From Aedes albopictus (Eukaryota; Arthropoda; Insecta; Diptera; Culicidae), in assembly GCF_035046485.1 (NCBI RefSeq), contig NC_085137.1:252920733-252984732 (forward strand): a stretch of DNA of 64,000 bases, given 5' to 3'. Position 1 is the first letter of the stretch. Each line of letters begins with the position of its first letter. The position numbers and the translations under genes are program-made. Under the pieces are notes generated by a model that made no database searches, was not told where the DNA came from, and was given only the letters and a program-made list of their open reading frames with translations. Positions 24,930-35,984 of this stretch are shown one piece after another.

Positions 24930-25165
24930 TGACCTTGGGACTAGCATGCTATTCTCAATGTACACAGTTCGAGAGCTCTAAACTTTAGTAAGGTCAATAA
25001 CGGCGCCGGCCACGTCCTAACGGTCATCGAGGATGGGAGGGAATGTTAGTAAGACAAACGTTGTTATCAAGACCGCGAATCGCTGCATCTCCACGTTTGT
25101 CTAGAAGGATTTTTTGTTAGTAGGGTAGGGTACATTGTCAGTCTGGGAGTCACCTATGGTTGTTG
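24930..25165 (-). repeat. Minus-strand copy of the compact retroposon family
   Basis: The minus strand carries CAACCATAGGTGACTCCCAG, then GACGTGGCCGGCGCC and GCTAGTCCCAAG in the same order as 35297-35530. It sits directly upstream, on the same strand, of the RT fragment at 24351-24720, so this segment may be part of a longer LINE. Confidence 0.75.
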
Positions 25166-25191
25166 ATATAATTTGACAATGGATCAATAAA

Positions 25192-25741
25192 CACAGTAGA
25201 ATAACTAGCCATAGAAGTCCAATGTCGCGACTGTTCGTGTGACTAACATCTAGTTTGCCACGCCATTACAGCGTCATCAGCGGTACTAGAAGTGTCAAGT
25301 TAATTTTGTTTACAATCACAAAAGGTCCTCTACAAGATGGGCACTTGAAAATAGTAAATTATTGCAATCTTAGTTATTAAAATAATTAAATAAGAAATGT
25401 GACTACAGCGCCATTGGAGTTCTAGTGTATTTCTATTATAAACACTAACTTTCGCACACAATCGACCACAGTAGAATAACTAGCCATAGAAGTCCAATGT
25501 CGCGACTGTTCGTGTGACTAACATCTAGTTTGCCACGCCATTACAGCGTCATCAGCGGTACTAGAAGTGTCAAGTTAATTTTGTTTACAATCACAAAAGG
25601 TCCTCTACAAGATGGGCACTTGAAAATAGTAAATTATTGCAATCTTAGTTATTAAAATAATTAAATAAGAAATGTGACTACAGCGCCATTGGAGTTCTAG
25701 TGTATTTCTATTATAAACACTAACTTTCGCACACAATCGAC
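25192..25741. repeat. Exact tandem duplication of a 275-bp MITE-like unit
   Basis: Two head-to-tail copies, 25192-25466 and 25467-25741, read identically wherever I compared them. Each starts CACAGTAGAATAACTAGCC and ends CACACAATCGAC. The unit has imperfect inverted ends (CATAGAAGTCCAATG against CATTGGAGTTCTA). The lack of divergence indicates a very recent duplication, or an assembly duplication. Confidence 0.92.
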
Positions 25742-25912
25742 CACTTGTCTGTACGAAAACATATTATTTAATAAAAGAAATCCTGTCGCGCGTCTCCACC
25801 CCACCAGGGAGCAGAAACTTTTATTCCATTCCACGCAGGAATGAACTGAACGCAACAAAAGACACATTAATAAACCAAACCATATGCAGACACAACATGG
25901 AACAACACAATA

Positions 25913-26106
25913 CAGTCAGGTTTTTTTTACGCGGGGGATACGTACCGCGTAAAAAAAAACTCAGTTCAAATTTCGAAAAACCGCGTAAAAAAAGTCTCAC
26001 CATTTCTCGACGAATCATGCAAAAATAAGACGATGAATTTTTTTTTGTATGGAGTTTTCATTTACGCGGCCGCGTAAATCAAAACCGCGTAAAAAAAACC
26101 TGACTG
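25913..26106. mobile_element. 194-bp MITE rich in CGCGTAAA motifs
   Basis: The ends CAGTCAGGTTTTTTTTACGC and GCGTAAAAAAAACCTGACTG are inverted copies flanked by TA (25911-25912 and 26107-26108). CGCGTAAA/TTTACGCG occurs several more times inside, so the interior can fold in alternative ways. There is no coding capacity. Confidence 0.88.
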
Positions 26107-26108
26107 TA

Positions 26109-27705
26109 CTAAACACTAAACACACGCGCATCTATTGTTTTCATTTTCGCGCGAGACAATAGCGAACCTTATCGAATATGCTGAGATACTCACCCCATGG
26201 GCGGCCCGGACACGTTTCACTACTCCTGCATCCGACCAAAAAACCATCTACATTTTTAAATTGTGTTGATAAGAATCAGTTAGTTTCAGTTGTACTTCAA
26301 TATTATACCAACAAATAAACGTGCTTTAAATTTCTGTGGAAAATCAATAAATTGATTGAAATGCCGAATAAAATTCAGAAAAAAATAAATAATTAGCCAA
26401 ATAAATTGGGTTGTTTAGTGAATAAAATATTGCTATTTTTTATAGCCTAATCGAAAGAGCTCATTTTTCTGAGTGAAACGTGATTTTATTGGATTCCAAT
26501 ACCTTTGTTTTGATGGTTTAATTAACAAAACAGTTTTAATATTCGTGGATAGAATGACAGTTCAATCGATAAAGTGACAGTTCGACCCGAACAAAAAAAT
26601 TTCCCCATACAAACTTTAAATGCATTGTAAAAATAGTTTCCGGACTCCAAAAATTGTGAAATTTTGGATTTCGACTAATTTTTGGGCGGAGAATCCGATT
26701 ATGGAATAATCCGGATACCCCTAAAGAACCCAATTGAATGAGCCATCAACGATGAAGAGTAAAAACTATGGACTTACATTTTATAAGAGCGACACATACT
26801 ACCAATAAGTTGTAAATGTTCATCCGGAGGTATGTGTGTGGCATATATTCAATATTTGTAAACTCTAATTGCAAAAATCTATAGAAGCTGACACATACTA
26901 CCAATATGGAAAATTCTTTCAGTGCATACAGGAGCAATGCATGCACTGCACAGCAAGGAACAAAACAATACTGAATGATTGATAAGTTTTCATACTTTGA
27001 AGAAAAAATATAGAACCGGAGCCAAAACTACTTTTAGTATTTATTACGGCATGTGCCAATGATAGGAACCCTGTACCGGTTATGGACATATTTTCTTATT
27101 TCGGTTCTACTTCGCACTATTTACTATTTTAAGGAAAATGATTTATTTCTATCATAATTTGAGCAAATTGTGTAGGGTTAATGAGTGCAATCATGTTTTG
27201 TGAACGTGATCTTTTGTTCACAATTTTTTTCTTGTTGATGGCGAATTTGAGGTACTATAGCCATAACTGGTACACTAAGCCTATATGGATTCCTCCTTCT
27301 TTTGAAAATAAGCTGTTCTTTTAAGTTTCCTTTTCGTACTGTGTTTGATAATTACAGCTGGCATTTTGTATCATTAGATATTTTTCTTTTTTTTACATGT
27401 GTTTGAAAGAACAATGTTGAATGTTGAGATGTTATCGAATATCTCTCTTCCGTTTTGCACATAAGCTGGGAGCGGAGTTCTTTCCAGTTTCATAATGTAA
27501 CTATGTTTAGATATTAAAACTGCCTTCGTCAGATTTCTTCTCCTTCTAGGTTGTTCTTTCATGTAATACCGAAGTTCATTATATTAATTACTGTTCGAAT
27601 GTCTTTTCATCAGTGAATGCTTTTCGACCAAATGTCCATTCGATGAATTTTGTCCTATTTTCCATAGTAAAGATTTCAACAAAATGTCTAAATGTTTTTT
27701 TTTTG
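26109..27705. other. Non-coding stretch, no gene seen
   Basis: AT-rich sequence. GACACATACTACCAATA occurs twice (about 26789 and 26891), flanking a small palindrome-like region. No exon is supported. Confidence 0.45.
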
Positions 27706-27730
27706 CAATTTCTCTCCATCAGATAAATTG

Positions 27731-28498
27731 AGTGAGTTTTTGGTGGCAAAGTGTACAGGCCGCGTTTTCATTCGGTCGTCGTCGTCGTCTATTTGACTGC
27801 TCATCTTCGTACGGGGTGATTTAGTGAGTTTTTGGTGGCAGAGTGTACAGGCCGCGTTTTCATTCGGTCGTCGTCTATTTGACTGCTCATCTTCGTACGG
27901 GGCGATTTATGATACGATAAATGCAACAAACAACATTTTTTGCGATTTAAGTCAACAGACATTGAAATGTTCGTCACGTCAAGTGTCGGCCCAAGTTCCA
28001 AAGCCACGTTGGTTGAAATCACTTTATTTTCTCTTTCGTTAATTTTCGCACTTCGAAAACTATCTGAATGGTTCGTCATCTTCGATGTCGGCATGTGTTT
28101 TGTTTTAGTCCAAATGAAAATAAGTGGTTTGATATTAATAGGGTTGCATGAATCACTCCACTTACCAAAGTGAACTCATATCATGCGCCCTTTCCCCCTC
28201 CCCACTAACAAAAAGTCCTTCCCATGACAGACGTGGAGACGCAGAGGTGATCTCGGTCTTTAGTAAGCAACGCACGTCATAATAACATTCCTTCCCTTCC
28301 TCGATGACCGTAAGGACGTGGCCGGCGCCGTTATTGACCTAATAAAGTTTGGAATTCTCGAAGATGCACATTGAGGACGGTAAGCTACTCCCAAGCTCCG
28401 TCTGTTGGTTCCTTGTGCAACTTCGATTGTTCTGGTCAATCACGGAGTAGCAACTACGAATAGTACGGTCATCTATGCTCATGCTCATGCTCATGCTC
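27731..28498 (+). mobile_element. Compact non-autonomous non-LTR retroposon with two 5' monomers
   Basis: The element is bounded by a perfect 24-bp direct duplication (27707-27730 and 28499-28522), the signature of target-primed insertion. It starts exactly with two tandem units of 92 and 86 bp (27731-27822 and 27823-27908), each containing CAGGCCGCGTTTTCATTCGG. They differ mainly by a 6-bp GTC change. It ends with an (ATGCTC)n tail of about four units. There is no RT frame. The 3' half matches 35297-35620, 24930-25165 and 37518-37575. Tandem 5' monomers in non-LTR elements often act as promoters; that role here is an inference. Confidence 0.9.
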
Positions 28499-28522
28499 AA
28501 TTTCTCTCCATCAGATAAATTG

Positions 28523-30133
28523 TTTCAGTGATTGATGTCGATGTATTGCTTTCCGTACTGAAAATAACTGAGAATATATTTTAATTACAGAAATATAACT
28601 TCGAAAGCAATTTGCTCTGACTAAATATTACAGATGAGGAAATGTAAAAAAAGTCCAATTTGTTTTTTTTTAACAAATGCTTACATCATTCAATGTATTG
28701 ATCATTCTGCAGTTTTTGGAAAATAGGGTATATGGATCATTCCTTGGCCTAATTTGCAAACCGCCTTGACAATTTTTACCATAACTCATGAATTAATAGC
28801 ACTAGAAATAATATGTTGACCCTATTATGCACTCTAGGCTATGCATGTTTCACCAACTGGAAGTAAACTTACGTAAATATTCAAGAATTTACTTAACTAA
28901 GTTGAAAAGATTCGATGTGATGGTATGCAACGTTGGTCTATGGTACATAAATTGGCCTATTAGTGGATACAACGTTGGCCTATTGCTTTCCATGCACTAG
29001 AACCACTTATTATCTCATTTTTTTCAATATTTCTGCTGAGGTATTATCTCTGTTTGTTCACCAATCATACTTTCAAATTACATTTTTGGAGCCAAATTTT
29101 CAAAAAACTATAAATAAATCACTTAAACTAAAGTTCTTTTTTTAGTAACGAAAACAATGCAACCCGATTATTGTGTTATATTTTTACAGTCACCGCACAC
29201 AAAATCTATCTTTCTGTTCGTTCTTTCTGGTTCTTACGCAAGCAATGTTGTTGGCGTCACTTTATCGGTGTTTTTGACGTCACTTTACTGATGGGCCAAG
29301 ATTTGGGTACATAGTGAAAAAAATGTCCTCAATATTCGGCCCACATGTAATTTGTAAAATAGTTATTATTCGATAAAAACAAACATACAAATTCAAAATA
29401 GCATCTTTGACCGTCGCATCAAATGTTCAGTTATTGAAAAGGCAATTCGAAATATTCCAGAATCATGCCATTTATGATCATGTGTATAGACTACCCACTA
29501 AGCCGAAGAATCATGGCGTCTACAAAAGCTAAACAAAGTGACATTTTCATACAATTTTAATACTCCAAAGTGCTAAAATTGAAACGAAATGTTACAGGTG
29601 TTTGGCGCAAAGCTTTTCCGATATCCAGTTCGGCGTGTTTGTTTGAGTTTTTGGATAACGTTAAGATAGGCCGAACGAGGGGACTATGCCAACGAAGCAT
29701 CCCGATACCCTACATGACAGTACTGACTGAGCTCAGGGTTTTGCCAAATCGTGTTGCATTCTTGTTAAAGCCCATCATCTGTTGAATCAATTACTCACTT
29801 TGGGGATGACGACCCGATTCCCGTTCCGAGTCAACACGTTTTGTATCGAGCTTACATTGTACGAGTGTAAACACATCATCGCGGATAAATAAAAGATTGA
29901 AAAAATGAATAAAGTAGAGGACGACCATCGCCCAGCATGTTTTCTAAGAGTGAATCAATAGTCTGAAAACAAAATAAAAAGTGGTGAAGGCGTGAACACG
30001 AAGATAAATTTGTTGTGTACTTTTTGCTGCTACCTGCCTTCAATTCCAACAGCAGATTCTCGATACGCTCAATTGTCTTTTTTGTCGAAATACTGTAAAC
30101 GGGATTACGATTTCAGCAAATTTGGTATCAAGA
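28523..30133. other. Non-coding stretch, no gene seen
   Basis: No exon or RNA gene is supported. A B-box-like GACCCGATTCCCGTTCC near 29810 hints at an old SINE. A 71-codon frame at 29570-29785 has no recognisable feature. Confidence 0.4.
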
Positions 30134-30135
30134 TA

Positions 30136-30914
30136 CCGTAAACCGGGGTCAAATTGATCACCTTAAAACACCTTTTGCTGATAACGTGAGCACCAATCCA
30201 AATATTATCAAAAGAATTTATGAAAAATCAGTACTGGGTGGACCTTATAAAACTGCATGACACAATTTTCGTTCAACAAATTTTAACATAAAGTTAACAA
30301 CTTCAAACCCTAAAAAAATTAAAATACCATTTTGGGGTGAAATTGATCAGCATACAATTTAACATCATTTAAAATTCTAAATCGCCTTATCCACTTAATT
30401 TTGACCGTTTGAGCACGAATTACGTGTCAAAACTTTTACAACTTGTGAATTTGTCTTTTAAAAAGCTAAATTAACTTTTGAAATTGACTCTTAAACGCCT
30501 AAAGGTAGGCAATTTTCTATGAAATTAGCGAGTTCAGCCACATTAAATTAATTTTTAAACAAAATGCAATAGTTTAATAACTGATTCTTGTCTAGAATAT
30601 GTACATAACATCACAATAAAGGTTCCATACAAATGTGAACACAAAAAGTTCACAGGTAATACTAGTGGCAATTGATTGTTTAGAACCAACGGTTTTATCT
30701 AAGTAATAAACACATTAAAAAACCTTCAAAAAAGTAATGTAAGACTAACTTTTTCTAAAAACTGAAAAGTGCATACTCATCTCTAGGCATCTGAACTGAA
30801 TAACGTAAGAACATTATGATCATAACGACGTATAGAAGTTGTCAGAATGGAATTACAATGTAGTCCCTGATTGATCAATTTCACCCCGCTGATCAATTTG
30901 ACCCCGGTCTACGG
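30136..30914. mobile_element. 779-bp MITE, TA target duplication
   Basis: The left end CCGTAAACCGGGGTCAAATT and right end AATTTGACCCCGGTCTACGG are inverted copies flanked by TA (30134-30135 and 30915-30916). A second GGGGTGAAATTGATCA / TGATCAATTTCACCCC pair lies inside. There is no transposase. Confidence 0.88.
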
Positions 30915-30916
30915 TA

Positions 30917-31804
30917 CTATAGATGTATACCGAGTGAAATCTGCTGTTAAGGGCTTAGTAAAAGATGGAAACAATATTTTATTCAAAACTTGTCTAATGA
31001 TTGACTGCGATCTCCTATTAAAAACAGTTCCAACTTCAACAACGAGCAGACACGTGAGTTATAACAAGCATACCTATAGAAGCACAGAAGATGAGCATAT
31101 TTTTTTGGTCTGCTTCATTCAACATTCTCGCTGGTGGTGATCATGGCATACGGCTCAGATTGACTAACGGCCGTGATTGGAGCACTTCATTTCATTGGAC
31201 CGGTTGGAAACTTGGAAATGGCTCAGACAGGGGCATCAATAGAATGCTGAAGTAAAAGATACATGGAAGAAACGGAAAGAGAGTGATATCAACGAAGCAA
31301 TATATTGTAAGTGGTAATTAAAACTGGCTGAAACATCAATGATTCATAAAAAAAATAGCAATCAAAATAAAGATATTTTAGTTATTATAAGATTAGGATT
31401 ATAGGATGTAGTTTAATTTTGCGCAACACCTTTTTCTGTGCTTAGCTAAAGGATAACGTGTCGACATTTGGTCTGCTCGGCCGACGGAATCTTACATCCC
31501 ATGCGTATCTCAAATTGTCTACGCAACATTTATTCGTGTAAACATGCTTTTTATTGTTTCATCAGTCAGTGCCGAAAATGTCATTTCGGCATATCTAGCT
31601 GTTATCACATTCATTTTTTCAAGCTGAAATTGATATGTAAAACTTGTGCGGCTAGACCAGTTCTACAAGAAAGTGACGAAAAAACCGCTCTCACTTCAAT
31701 CCATAAGGTCAATGTTCGATTTATTTATTTATTGTTGTCAATCAATTCGTAGACCGTTACAATTGTTTATAGGGTATGTGTTCCATCAGTAATCTCACGC
31801 TCCC
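30917..31804. other. Non-coding stretch, no gene seen
   Basis: No exon is supported; frames of about 90 codons at 30871-31140 and 31468-31752 lack features. The last 50 bases begin a dispersed repeat that continues at 32528 and matches the reverse complement of 49180-49430. Confidence 0.4.
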
Positions 31805-31812
31805 ATATTCAT

Positions 31813-32519
31813 TAGCCTGGTACACGGTTTATTTGGGAAAATATAAAAAATGGAAAAACTTCAACTCCTGTATACTTTTTGAGTTTCATTTTGGTCCCAT
31901 ATCAACTGTGCAAAGTTTCAGATCGATCGAAGAAACTATATTTTAGCGCCAGCCATTCTTAGTTTTTCATACGATTTACTATGGAGAATATTTACTTCTT
32001 CAAAGAAAAAACGCTTGAAGTCACCCATTGATCCCTAAAAATATATCGTTGAATGATTTCAGTAGATAACTTCACGAGGAATCAGACCTCTGAAGACCGC
32101 AAAGTGATGCGACATTCGTGGAAAAAGTTATTAAGTCTTACCCGATCGATAAAATGACGAGATTTTATTATTTATTGTTATTCCTTACATGCTAAACAGC
32201 GTTGGCATGCCATTCGGTTTTCAGTCAATAACTTTTTCCACATGCCTCAGATCGCTTTGCGGTCCTCAGGGGGTTTGTTCCTCGTAAAATTTCCAACAGA
32301 AATAATTCATCGATATATTTTTGGAGGTTGAGGGGCAACCTGTGGCGATTTTTCTTTGAAAAGGTGATTTTCCCCATAGTAAATCGTATGAAAACTTAAA
32401 ACGGCTGGCGCTAAAATATAGTTTCTCCGATCGAGCTGAAATTTTGCATAGATGATATGGGACCAAAATGGAGCCCAAAAAGTGTACAGGAGTAAAATGT
32501 CTTTTTGTGTCCCACGCTA
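31813..32519. mobile_element. hAT-like hairpin MITE with 8-bp target duplication
   Basis: Ends TAGCCTGGTACAC and GTGTCCCACGCTA are imperfect inverted repeats, flanked by an 8-bp duplication ATATTCAT (31805-31812 and 32520-32527). The arms pair over long stretches (TTTACTATGG with CCATAGTAAA; GCGCCAGCC with GGCTGGCGC). An 8-bp duplication is characteristic of hAT elements. The empty site is visible in the related repeat at 49180-49430, which lacks it. Confidence 0.85.
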
Positions 32520-32527
32520 ATATTCAT

Positions 32528-32727
32528 CTTTTTCGAAAACAAGCGATTATTTACGGCACCGATTGATTCCGTTCTTTTTGTTTCCATGGGTGCTCACTTC
32601 TAACAAAAAATACAAAAATAAGAAACAAAACAAACAGCGCTTCAATCCTTTGTTTATTGTAGGATCAAAATGGGAGCCACATACTTAAGAAGGGAAATAC
32701 CCTACACTAATAGCTACAGTAATATTA
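32528..32727. repeat. Right half of an interrupted dispersed repeat
   Basis: Together with 31765-31812 this matches the reverse complement of 49180-49430, for example GATTCCGTTCTTTTTGTTT and GAGCCAC motifs. The hAT-like MITE split it. Confidence 0.75.
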
Positions 32728-32729
32728 TA

Positions 32730-35092
32730 CACTCAGTAGCAAAAAAAAGCCGAGCTGATTTTTTCTCCTAAAATCCGTCATGTTCAGTCTGCTGCAACTT
32801 TGGCAATTATCAATATTTTTGGCTGAAAATTTTACCACTTCATCATCAATATATTGATATAAGGACTGTATCGGAAATTAACTATAAACGTTCACAATTG
32901 CCTGAAAAATAATCTGTTCGAAATAAACATAACTTTATTTTTTGGAGATACTATGTAAATCTCTTAAATAAAGGATGGCAGTTCTGATTTTCCAAAAATA
33001 ATCATTTAACTTGGACTTTTATCTCAAAGATTGCACATATGTTTTTAAAATTTTGGACACATCCTAAAAATTAAAAATTGCAAAAATTGTGGGAAAATAT
33101 TCAATTATTTCTCTTATTTTTGCGCAAATATATTCTTTTCCAGAATGCTCATGATATAGGAAAATTATTTTCATCAAGTAAAATACCCTCCGCAGTTTAG
33201 GGCAATTCTTAAAAATGAAAAAAGGCCATTTTTCGAGGAGCTCTTTTTTTATGCGTCTTCAAAGAACGATTACGCAAATAAAAAAATACATAAAATTGAA
33301 AATTTGCATTTTTTTCGATTGGGTATTAATTTCAATCTGTTGAAGAAGTAGTTTTACCAGAGAACGGATTTTTATAACCTCTAAAGATATTTAAAACAGA
33401 GCGTCAAAGTTCGACCAAAAAGTAGGTGTTTTTTGGGATACACCATATTCTTAATGTTGGAGGTTTTTCTATCCAAAATAAGAATTTTAAAAGTCGGTTT
33501 TGAGTGATATGTGATGTGTACATAACTGCTAGTAATAATCATTATTTTCCAGATTTTTCCCCGTACAAATTTTTTTCGCTACAAATGTTTGAAACGTTAA
33601 AAAATTAAAAAAAAATGCAGTTTGTACAGATTGCTATTTTGTGTGGAATACTCATAGAACCATATTTTCAATAATACTAAACATTTTCCAAATTTCTTCC
33701 AGCTGTTCTAAACTTTACTATATTGGGAAGATTTCATAGAAGAACCGGAATGAAAAGACCAACCGTACGTCGAGATAGACCATTTTGAATGTTTATAGTT
33801 AATTTCCGATACAGTCCTTAATGTATGGTCAAAATTTCAAATTGATAGAAATTATATACTTTGAGTTATAGCAACTTAAAGGAAAAAATCAATTTTTGGA
33901 CATACTTTTTTTCAAAAATCCGTATTTCAGTGAAAAATTTTAGTAGCTTCATGAAAATTTCACTGCAGCGTCAGTAAATATAGGAAATATTGTGGTCAAA
34001 ATTTGAAATATTTTCATCCAGCGTTTTGGGCCACAGAAATCGTCAAAGTTGAAGTACCAGTGTGGGTGCCTACAGTTTTCACTCCATATTGACCATGCTG
34101 AAACAGCGGTGCAGAAAAAAAGCCGAGGTCAATTCGTTCAATTAAAATTTAGATCTAAGTTTTAATAAACAATCCATATTGTATGATATATTTTTTTAGA
34201 AATTTTCGTGTGGGCTGCTAGTTATTTATGATATTCTACACGTAACACATACGTTACGCGTTACACGTAATGCGTTACAAACATACATATGGTAGTGAAT
34301 ATACAAGTAGTTTGTATAATTTACAAATTTTGGCTACTCTAAAAACCTCATCATAAGCAAACAAGTGATGTTACATGCCTTATTATATCATACTTTGTGG
34401 TTCTAAATTATACCCCTCAACTTGTTTGCTTATATGATAAAGTTTTTACAGTAGCCAAAATTTGTAAATTATTAAAACTACTTACTTGTATATTCACTAC
34501 CATATGTATGTTTGTAACGCATTACGTGTAACGCGTAGCGCACTATGTGTTACGTGTAGAATGTCATAAATAACTAGCATAATACACGACAATTTATAAA
34601 AATATGTCACACAATATGGATTTTTTCGTTTATTAAAACTTAGATCTAAACATTAATGGAACGAATTGACCTCGGCTTTTTTTCTGCACCGCTGTTTCAG
34701 CATGGTCAATATGGAGTGAAAACTGTAGGCACCCACACTGGTACTTCAACTTTGAGAATTCTGTGGCCCAAACCGCTGGATGAAAACATTTCAAATTTTG
34801 ACCACAACATTTTCTATATTTACTGACGCTGCAGTGAAATTTTCATGAAGCTACTTAAATTTTTCACTGAAATACGGATTTTTGAAATGGATTTTTTCAT
34901 AAAAGTTGTTATAACTCAAAGTACATAATTTCTATCAATTTGGAATTTTGACCATAAATTATCAATATATTGATGATGAAGTGGTAAAATTTTCAACCAA
35001 AAAAATTGATATGTAATTGACAAAGTTGCAGCAGATTGAACATGACGGATTTTAGGAGAAAAATCAGCTCGGCTTTTTTTTGCTACTGAGTG
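32730..35092. mobile_element. Large foldback element with arms of about 690 bp
   Basis: Ends CACTCAGTAGCAAAAAAAAG and CTTTTTTTTGCTACTGAGTG are flanked by TA (32728-32729 and 35093-35094). Once the nested 957-bp element is set aside, the two halves are near-complementary along their length. For example GTGGGTGCCTACAGTTTTC at about 34062 pairs with GAAAACTGTAGGCACCCAC at about 34716, and the arms meet near 34390. A second motif set GCAGAAAAAAAGCCGAGG / CCTCGGCTTTTTTTCTGC lies within each arm. No transposase frame was seen. Confidence 0.88.
32862..33818. mobile_element. 957-bp MITE nested in the left arm of the foldback
   Basis: Ends AGGACTGTATCGGAAATTAA and TTAATTTCCGATACAGTCCT are exact inverted repeats of about 28 bp, flanked by TA (32860-32861 and 33819-33820). 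The opposite arm of the foldback (about 34955-34965) shows the uninterrupted site, which proves insertion order. Confidence 0.9.
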
Positions 35093-35100
35093 TACTTGCA

Positions 35101-35325
35101 TTAACCTAATTGCGCCTGATTTCTTGCATAAAAAGCTTTTTTAAGCATGTTCCTACTCATAGTTACATCGATTCTATCGCTATGCTCATTATAACAAGAC
35201 ATTATCATGTTTAAAGGCCCATTCAAGGCGTAATTTGTTCGATGACTGTTTATATAAAACAAGTTTCTATCCTCTAATGATCGAGTGGGAGCATAACCAA
35301 CCATAGGTGACTCCCAGACTGACAA
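35101..35325 (-). pseudogene. LINE C-terminal fragment, same family as 16997-17490
   Basis: The minus strand encodes RSLEDRNLFYINSHRTNYAL then GPLNMIMSCYN, similar to the C-terminus at 17178-17450. It is cut on its upstream side by the retroposon at 35297-35620 and resumes in the duplicated target at 35621-35645. Confidence 0.65.
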
Positions 35326-35620
35326 TGTACCCTACCCTACTAACAAAAAATTCCTTCCTGAGACAAACGTGGAGATGCAGCGATTCGCGGTCTTTATAAC
35401 AACGTTTGTCTTACTAACATTCACTCCCATCCTCGATGACCGTAAGGACGTGGCCGGCGCCATTATTGACCCTATTAAAGTTGAGAGCTCTCGAACTGTG
35501 TTGAGCTAGTCCCAAGCCCTATTCATTGGTTCCTTGTGCAATTTCGATTGCTATGGTCAATCACGGAGTAGCAACTACGAATTGTGCGGTCATCTATGTT
35601 CATGCTCATGCTCATACATG
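35297..35620 (+). mobile_element. 324-bp retroposon copy with 25-bp target duplication
   Basis: It is bounded by a perfect 25-bp direct repeat (35272-35296 and 35621-35645). It contains GATGACCGTAAGGACGTGGC and CACGGAGTAGCAACTACGAA, and ends with ATGCTC-type tail units (TTCATGCTCATGCTCATAC). It belongs to the family of 27731-28498 but lacks the 5' monomers. It begins CCAACCATAGG, the same boundary region seen in the minus-strand copy near 25165. Confidence 0.9.
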
Positions 35621-35984
35621 CTCTAATGATCGAGTGGGAGCATAAAAGTTTGTTTTCTAGAATTTCCCGAGAGCATACTTTATTTAACCCTTCCGTTACC
35701 AACTCCCCCTAACGAGAGTGCGAAAAAATACTGTTTTTGTAATAACTTTTTTGTTTTTCAATATTTTTCGGCCAAATTTTGACACAATAAGCGGATATCC
35801 TTCTAATTTAAGGATTTGCTAGGGATTGTTGGAGTGGCCACCTGGTTCCGGAGTTATTCCGGAATCAAAATGGGTCATTCGATTTGGCCATTTTGGAAAA
35901 AGTAAATTTTCGATATGAGAGCCGTTCAGTTTTCAGACGTTAGTGCACTAGAATGATAGAAAAATTTGTCTAGAAGTGCATCCC

